From: Actinoplanes xinjiangensis
GTDB lineage: Bacteria > Actinomycetota > Actinomycetes > Mycobacteriales > Micromonosporaceae
Assembly (NCBI RefSeq): GCF_003148685.1
Contig: NZ_QGGR01000019.1
Location: 1-64,000 of the forward strand
Length of the DNA stretch: 64,000 nt
Direction: 5' to 3'
Shown here one piece after another: positions 60,434 through 64,000 of this stretch. The notes under the pieces are model-generated. The model was not told where the DNA came from. It saw nothing but the letters and a program-made list of their open reading frames with translations, and ran no database searches. Position numbers and translations under genes: made by a program. The stretch's first letter is position 1; each line of letters starts with the position of its first letter.

Positions 60434-61426
60434 ATGCGAGCCTTCGCCACCAGATACACCGGCCCGCCGACCCTCCGGGGCTGGATGCGTGACCCACAAT
60501 CGATCACGTCACTCCAAGTCCTCGTCGTCATCCTCGCCCTGGTGCCCGGCGCCGCTCTCGCGACGCTCGGCATGGGTCTCATCGACACCCTGACGCCGAG
60601 CGAGCGGGTGCCCGCCGTCGTCACCGCCCGCGACTCAGGGCTTGATGAGGAGGGCATCGAGTACCACGAGACCACAGCCCTCGCCGACGACGGGCGCGGC
60701 CTCGGACTGGGAACCGGCGCTCCCGGCCTGCTCGGCGCCCCGGTCGTGGTCACGCTGTCCACGGTGACCGGCGAGCTGGTGGCCGTACGCACCGCGAGCG
60801 ACCACTACCGGCCCCACCGGACAGGCGCTTACGTCTTCCTCGTCGTCGTCCTGCTCGCCACCATCGTCATCGCGGCGCTGATCGCCCGGCGGATGGCGAA
60901 CCTGGCACCGTGGACGCTGCTGGTCATCGCCGTCGTCGTCGGCTTCGTCGGCGCGGGCGGCTGGCAGGTGGCCTCGACCGCCGCTGTCGCGCCCACCTCC
61001 CGGTTGCCTGCCGGCACCGGAATGAGCATCTACACCAATCCGAAGTTCATGCCGGCGAGCCGCTCCCCCACCGGCCAGGACGTCGACTTCCGGGACGCCA
61101 CACTGCGGGTGACAGGGCCTGTGACTAGCGGGGCACCGGCCGGTTCAGCGTCGTGGCTGAGCGACTTCCACGTGATGGTGGTGCCGTTCAGTGCCTCCTA
61201 CCGGGGCACCTCAGGCGATCGGTACGTCCCGCTCACCCTGATCGGCGACGGCTCCGGTACCGCCGAGCGGGTCGCGGCCGAGCACTGCGGCCCGACAGGG
61301 TTCGACGGCCGCGTCCCGGCCGGTTCGGTCGAGGGCGTGATGTGCTTCGTGACACCGCCGGACTTCCAGCCCCGCCACATCATCGTCGGCACGGGCGAGA
61401 CCAAGCGGATCGACCTCACCACCTGA
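60434..61426 (+). CDS. Membrane protein, unknown function
   Basis: 330 aa from ATG 60434. Three TM helices: VLVVILALVPGAALATLGMG near the start, then AYVFLVVVLLATIVIAALIA and WTLLVIAVVVGFVGAGGWQV in the middle; between them a soluble loop of about 90 residues (DEEGIEYHETTALADDGRGL), and a C-terminal outer domain with HIIVGTGETKRIDLTT. No family recognised. Confidence 0.68.
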   Translation: MRAFATRYTGPPTLRGWMRDPQSITSLQVLVVILALVPGAALATLGMGLIDTLTPSERVPAVVTARDSGLDEEGIEYHETTALADDGRGLGLGTGAPGLLGAPVVVTLSTVTGELVAVRTASDHYRPHRTGAYVFLVVVLLATIVIAALIARRMANLAPWTLLVIAVVVGFVGAGGWQVASTAAVAPTSRLPAGTGMSIYTNPKFMPASRSPTGQDVDFRDATLRVTGPVTSGAPAGSASWLSDFHVMVVPFSASYRGTSGDRYVPLTLIGDGSGTAERVAAEHCGPTGFDGRVPAGSVEGVMCFVTPPDFQPRHIIVGTGETKRIDLTT

Positions 61427-61707
61427 CGACCACGGCCCTGGCCTCCGGCACGGACGCCACGGTGAAGAGACACTCCGTCACCACTGGATCTTTTCGGTAC
61501 GCACGACCTTGCCGACGACTTTCTCACCGTCGCCGAGAAGACCGCGGTCATGGTCCGCCGTAGTGACGGGTTCCTTCACCAGCCGTGGCCCCGGCACCTG
61601 AGTTCCCGCCTGACGTCTGCACCGTTCGTTGGCCGCGCCACTGTCGGCTATGCAAGCCACCCGTTCGCGGCACTGCGTAGACGTCGCCCAGCTGGGAGCA
61701 TGGCCGG

Positions 61708-62334
61708 ATGCCTGCAGCGTCCACACCCGAATCCCGTAAACGGTGGCGGTGGATCGCCCTCACCGGCACCGCCCTGATCGTCACCGCCGCCGGCATCACC
61801 ATGGCGTCCGCCGCGACCAGCAGTGTCCCGAACGTGCGGTTCACGAAGGTGTACTACAACTCGCCCGGCACCGACAACCGCAGCAACACCAGCTTGAACG
61901 CTGAATACGCGCAGGTCACCAACAAAGGCAAAACCACGATCACGCTCACCGGCTGGACCATTCGCGACGAAGCCGGCCACGTCTACAAGCTGTCCGGCAC
62001 CCTGCCTGCCGGGCATTCCCGGATCGTTCACACCGGTAAAGGCACCGACGGACGACCGAACGGGCACCGCTACTGGCAGTCCGGGAACTACGTCTGGAAC
62101 AACACCGGAGACACCGCCACCCTCCGCACCAACAAGAACGTGGTCGTGCACACCTGCAAGTGGGGAAGCAGCGGCTCCTACACCACCTGCACGGCACCGG
62201 CACCGGTGACGTCGACGAGGGCAGCGTCACCGTCACCGTCCAAGAGCGCGATCCCCTCAATGCCACCGTCGAATTCACCGAGCACAGGCCCGGTGCTGAC
62301 ACCACCGTCATTGCCACCCATCGAATGGGAGTAA
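61708..62334 (+). CDS. Secreted lamin-tail-domain protein
   Basis: 208 aa. Signal/TM segment (WIALTGTALIVTAAGITMAS), LTD domain (about 40-155: EYAQVTNKGKTTITLTGWTI, YKLSGTLPAGHSRIVHTGKG, RYWQSGNYVWNNTGDTATLR), then a Ser/Pro-rich tail. Bacterial LTDs often sit in exported nucleases or wall proteins; here the domain stands alone. Confidence 0.88.
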   Translation: MPAASTPESRKRWRWIALTGTALIVTAAGITMASAATSSVPNVRFTKVYYNSPGTDNRSNTSLNAEYAQVTNKGKTTITLTGWTIRDEAGHVYKLSGTLPAGHSRIVHTGKGTDGRPNGHRYWQSGNYVWNNTGDTATLRTNKNVVVHTCKWGSSGSYTTCTAPAPVTSTRAASPSPSKSAIPSMPPSNSPSTGPVLTPPSLPPIEWE

Positions 62335-62425
62335 CGTCGGGAACCCCCCGGCTGACCACTCGTCCCTCACGGCGGCAGTCCAGCGTGTTCATCACCGACT
62401 CGTCGTGACCTGGCATCATGTGCCC

Positions 62426-62962
62426 ATGCCAAGATCTCGGCATGCAGCCGTGCTTATCGCTGTGCTGACGGCCACCGCTTTCGCTGGATGTACAAACCAG
62501 CCGACATCAACGCCGCCATCGACCACTCCGCCCTATAGTGAGAACGCGCCGTCCTCGGTCCCCGCTGCTTCCACCAGCGCACTGCCCATAGGTCTCGAGC
62601 CACCCTCCGCCGTTGCCGGTGAGCTGTCTCGACAAGTGGTCACCCAGAAGGACGGTCACCCCGACAGCCAGTCCATCCTGCGTCGCAGTGCAGATGCCGG
62701 ATCGGAGTACGGGATGCAGGCTGCCTGTACGTCGGCGACACCAGGTAAGACGCTGTCGGTTGAGGTGCGTAGCGGCGAACCCGGTGCCTCAGATGAGGCG
62801 ATAGCCACTGCTGAGATTCCCTGCGACGCAACGGTGACGGTCAACGGCCTCGGCGGCCTGCCGGCGGAGCCGATCATTGTCGACCTGCGGGGTAACCAAT
62901 CCGATGTGCTGTCGGCCTACGCCATCGTCGCGCCGACGGCTTCGCTGCCGGCAGGCAGATAG
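62426..62962 (+). CDS. Lipoprotein, unknown function
   Basis: 178 aa from ATG 62426. Lipobox FAGC, Pro/Ser/Thr-rich spacer of about 45 residues, then a small beta-rich domain with two Cys (MQAACTSATPGKTLSVEVRS, AEIPCDATVTVNGLGGLPAE). Function unknown. Confidence 0.72.
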   Translation: MPRSRHAAVLIAVLTATAFAGCTNQPTSTPPSTTPPYSENAPSSVPAASTSALPIGLEPPSAVAGELSRQVVTQKDGHPDSQSILRRSADAGSEYGMQAACTSATPGKTLSVEVRSGEPGASDEAIATAEIPCDATVTVNGLGGLPAEPIIVDLRGNQSDVLSAYAIVAPTASLPAGR

Positions 62963-63042
62963 AAGCCGGCCAAGGTACGGACGTCCGCAGTCACCGCGCC
63001 AAGCTCGCTGGTTTCAGCCGCCCGGCCAGTTGGAGGGACCCT

Positions 63043-63480
63043 GTGCGAGAAGACCATCCCGTCGACCGGCTTGTTGTCGCGCTGGCGGGAGACCCCACCG
63101 CACCGATCGTCGACATGATGCTTGCGTCGGCTCAGCGGCTTGCCGACCGGCGGACCTGGGTGATCAGCGCGCCCCGATTCCTCGATCGATCAGACGACTC
63201 TGGCGCACGCTGGGTCGGATTCGGCCTACAGATCTACACGGCTCTACCACCATGGGGTGATGAGATCGACCCACAGGTGGACAGTGCCCACCTGGAAGAG
63301 GTCAAGGAGCTGGTCGCCGAGATCTGCCGTCTCTCGGACGAGGGGGGCGTCTCGTTCCAACTGGAGTACGCCAACGAGTTCATTGGCATGGTGGAAGCTG
63401 GCCGAATGGACTCCGGCATTGCGGAGACCCTCATTGGCGAGTGGGAGCGAGCCATCAACCGGGCGAAGAATTCCGGCTGA
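63043..63480 (+). CDS. Hypothetical protein
   Basis: 145 aa from GTG 63043 with GGAGGG upstream. Soluble: VVALAGDPTAPIVDMMLASA, VGFGLQIYTALPPWGDEIDP, ISRL-like helix EEVKELVAEICRLSDEGG. Looks like small conserved proteins beside immunity-type loci; unrecognised. Confidence 0.65.
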   Translation: MREDHPVDRLVVALAGDPTAPIVDMMLASAQRLADRRTWVISAPRFLDRSDDSGARWVGFGLQIYTALPPWGDEIDPQVDSAHLEEVKELVAEICRLSDEGGVSFQLEYANEFIGMVEAGRMDSGIAETLIGEWERAINRAKNSG

Positions 63481-63644
63481 TCACCGGCGGTGAAAAGCTC
63501 GCTATGCGCAGCCGGGACACCGTTGAACGGCTGGTACAGCCGGATCTTCTGTGGCCAGCTCACGTAGTGCTCGATGCCTGTTCGTGCTGCTTGTTGTCCC
63601 GAGGGCCTGAAGCTCGCCGCTACCGGTTGGCCGACAATGGGTAG

Positions 63645-64000
63645 ATGTCCCGCTACTGGACGGCTGCTCGGATCGCGAAGCGTCTGCATGACGACGTGCT
63701 GGTGACGCACGGATTCCACCGTGCAGGTCAACAGATCGAGCATGCGGCCGGCGGCATACTCAGGACGCTGAGCGTCCACACCAGGACGGGCGGCGGACAG
63801 CCGCAAGTTCAGTTATTGGTGCGGGTGGCAGTCATGGGCCTACCTGCCCCGCTCACAAGCCACCGCAGCGACGCCCTCTTCGGCACGGCTGTCACGACAA
63901 CGGGCCGCAGCTGGTACCCGCTTCCGGAGGCAGGCCAGCCGATCGCGCCGGATCTGCTGGATGATGTGAAAGGTCCGGTACTGCGGATGCTGCTGGCCGC
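63645..64000 (+). CDS. Hypothetical protein, cut by window end
   Basis: 118 codons from ATG 63645, open to the edge: MSRYWTAARIAKRLHDDVLV, THGFHRAGQQIEHAAGGILR, TTGRSWYPLPEAGQPIAPDL. Reads like a DUF4304-type protein in general form, not certain. Confidence 0.5.
   Translation, partial: MSRYWTAARIAKRLHDDVLVTHGFHRAGQQIEHAAGGILRTLSVHTRTGGGQPQVQLLVRVAVMGLPAPLTSHRSDALFGTAVTTTGRSWYPLPEAGQPIAPDLLDDVKGPVLRMLLA

Overview
The window is about 70% G+C with strong G/C bias at third codon positions. Its content (GH12-CBM2 cellulase under a CebR-type box, ferric-siderophore ABC operon with an IdeR/DmdR-type iron box, SigB/F-type sigma factor, c-di-AMP riboswitch before a secreted NlpC/P60 hydrolase, DUF1800/DUF1501 pair) points to a soil actinomycete. 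Micromonosporaceae, Actinoplanes-like, is my best guess; this is inference, no marker gene settles it.

Layout. 1-0.9 kb: right end of an IS200/IS605-type element (tnpB tail) abutting a wrecked kdpD. 0.98-6.2 kb: cellulase, then a four-gene iron-siderophore uptake operon. 6.5-8.6 kb: APC permease. 8.7-23.5 kb: accessory zone of small hypothetical genes, at least three frameshifted genes, an abnormal tRNA-Glu-like gene, an orphan Imm33-like gene and a dispersed 92-bp intergenic repeat, interrupted by a LysR/quinone-oxidoreductase pair. 24-28.4 kb: a histidine kinase/GGDEF fusion and a P450. 28.6-32.2 kb: DUF305, DUF6153, L,D-transpeptidase and DUF2269 genes with a divergent TetR regulator, probably copper/envelope related. 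32.3-35.1 kb: AI-2E family permease and flavin amine oxidase.

35.29-38.57 kb: a minus-strand tRNA island, the most unusual part. I count 24 cloverleaf tRNAs plus 5 degenerate ones, some 1-3 nt apart, with an HNH endonuclease gene embedded. Five of the tRNAs (His-GTG, Val-CAC, Val-GAC, Gln-TTG, Ala-GGC) appear to carry C instead of the near-universal U at position 33; one has a Leu anticodon on a short-variable-arm body; two keep a T arm but lack an anticodon arm. A TATAAT box, a possible 44-codon ORF and a U-tract terminator lie just upstream, which looks like an attenuator.

39-53.2 kb is more chromosomal: sigma factor, HflX, an ECF sigma/membrane partner pair, VOC protein, two genes truncated head to head by one apparent deletion, riboswitch-controlled NlpC/P60 protein, subtilase, NhaA and the DUF1800/DUF1501 pair. 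53.8-64 kb holds secreted or membrane proteins, including a trypsin-fold protein that has lost all three catalytic residues, an ankyrin protein, a lamin-tail-domain protein and several lipoproteins. Coordinates of tRNA ends were found by hand-folding and may be off by 1-2 nt.
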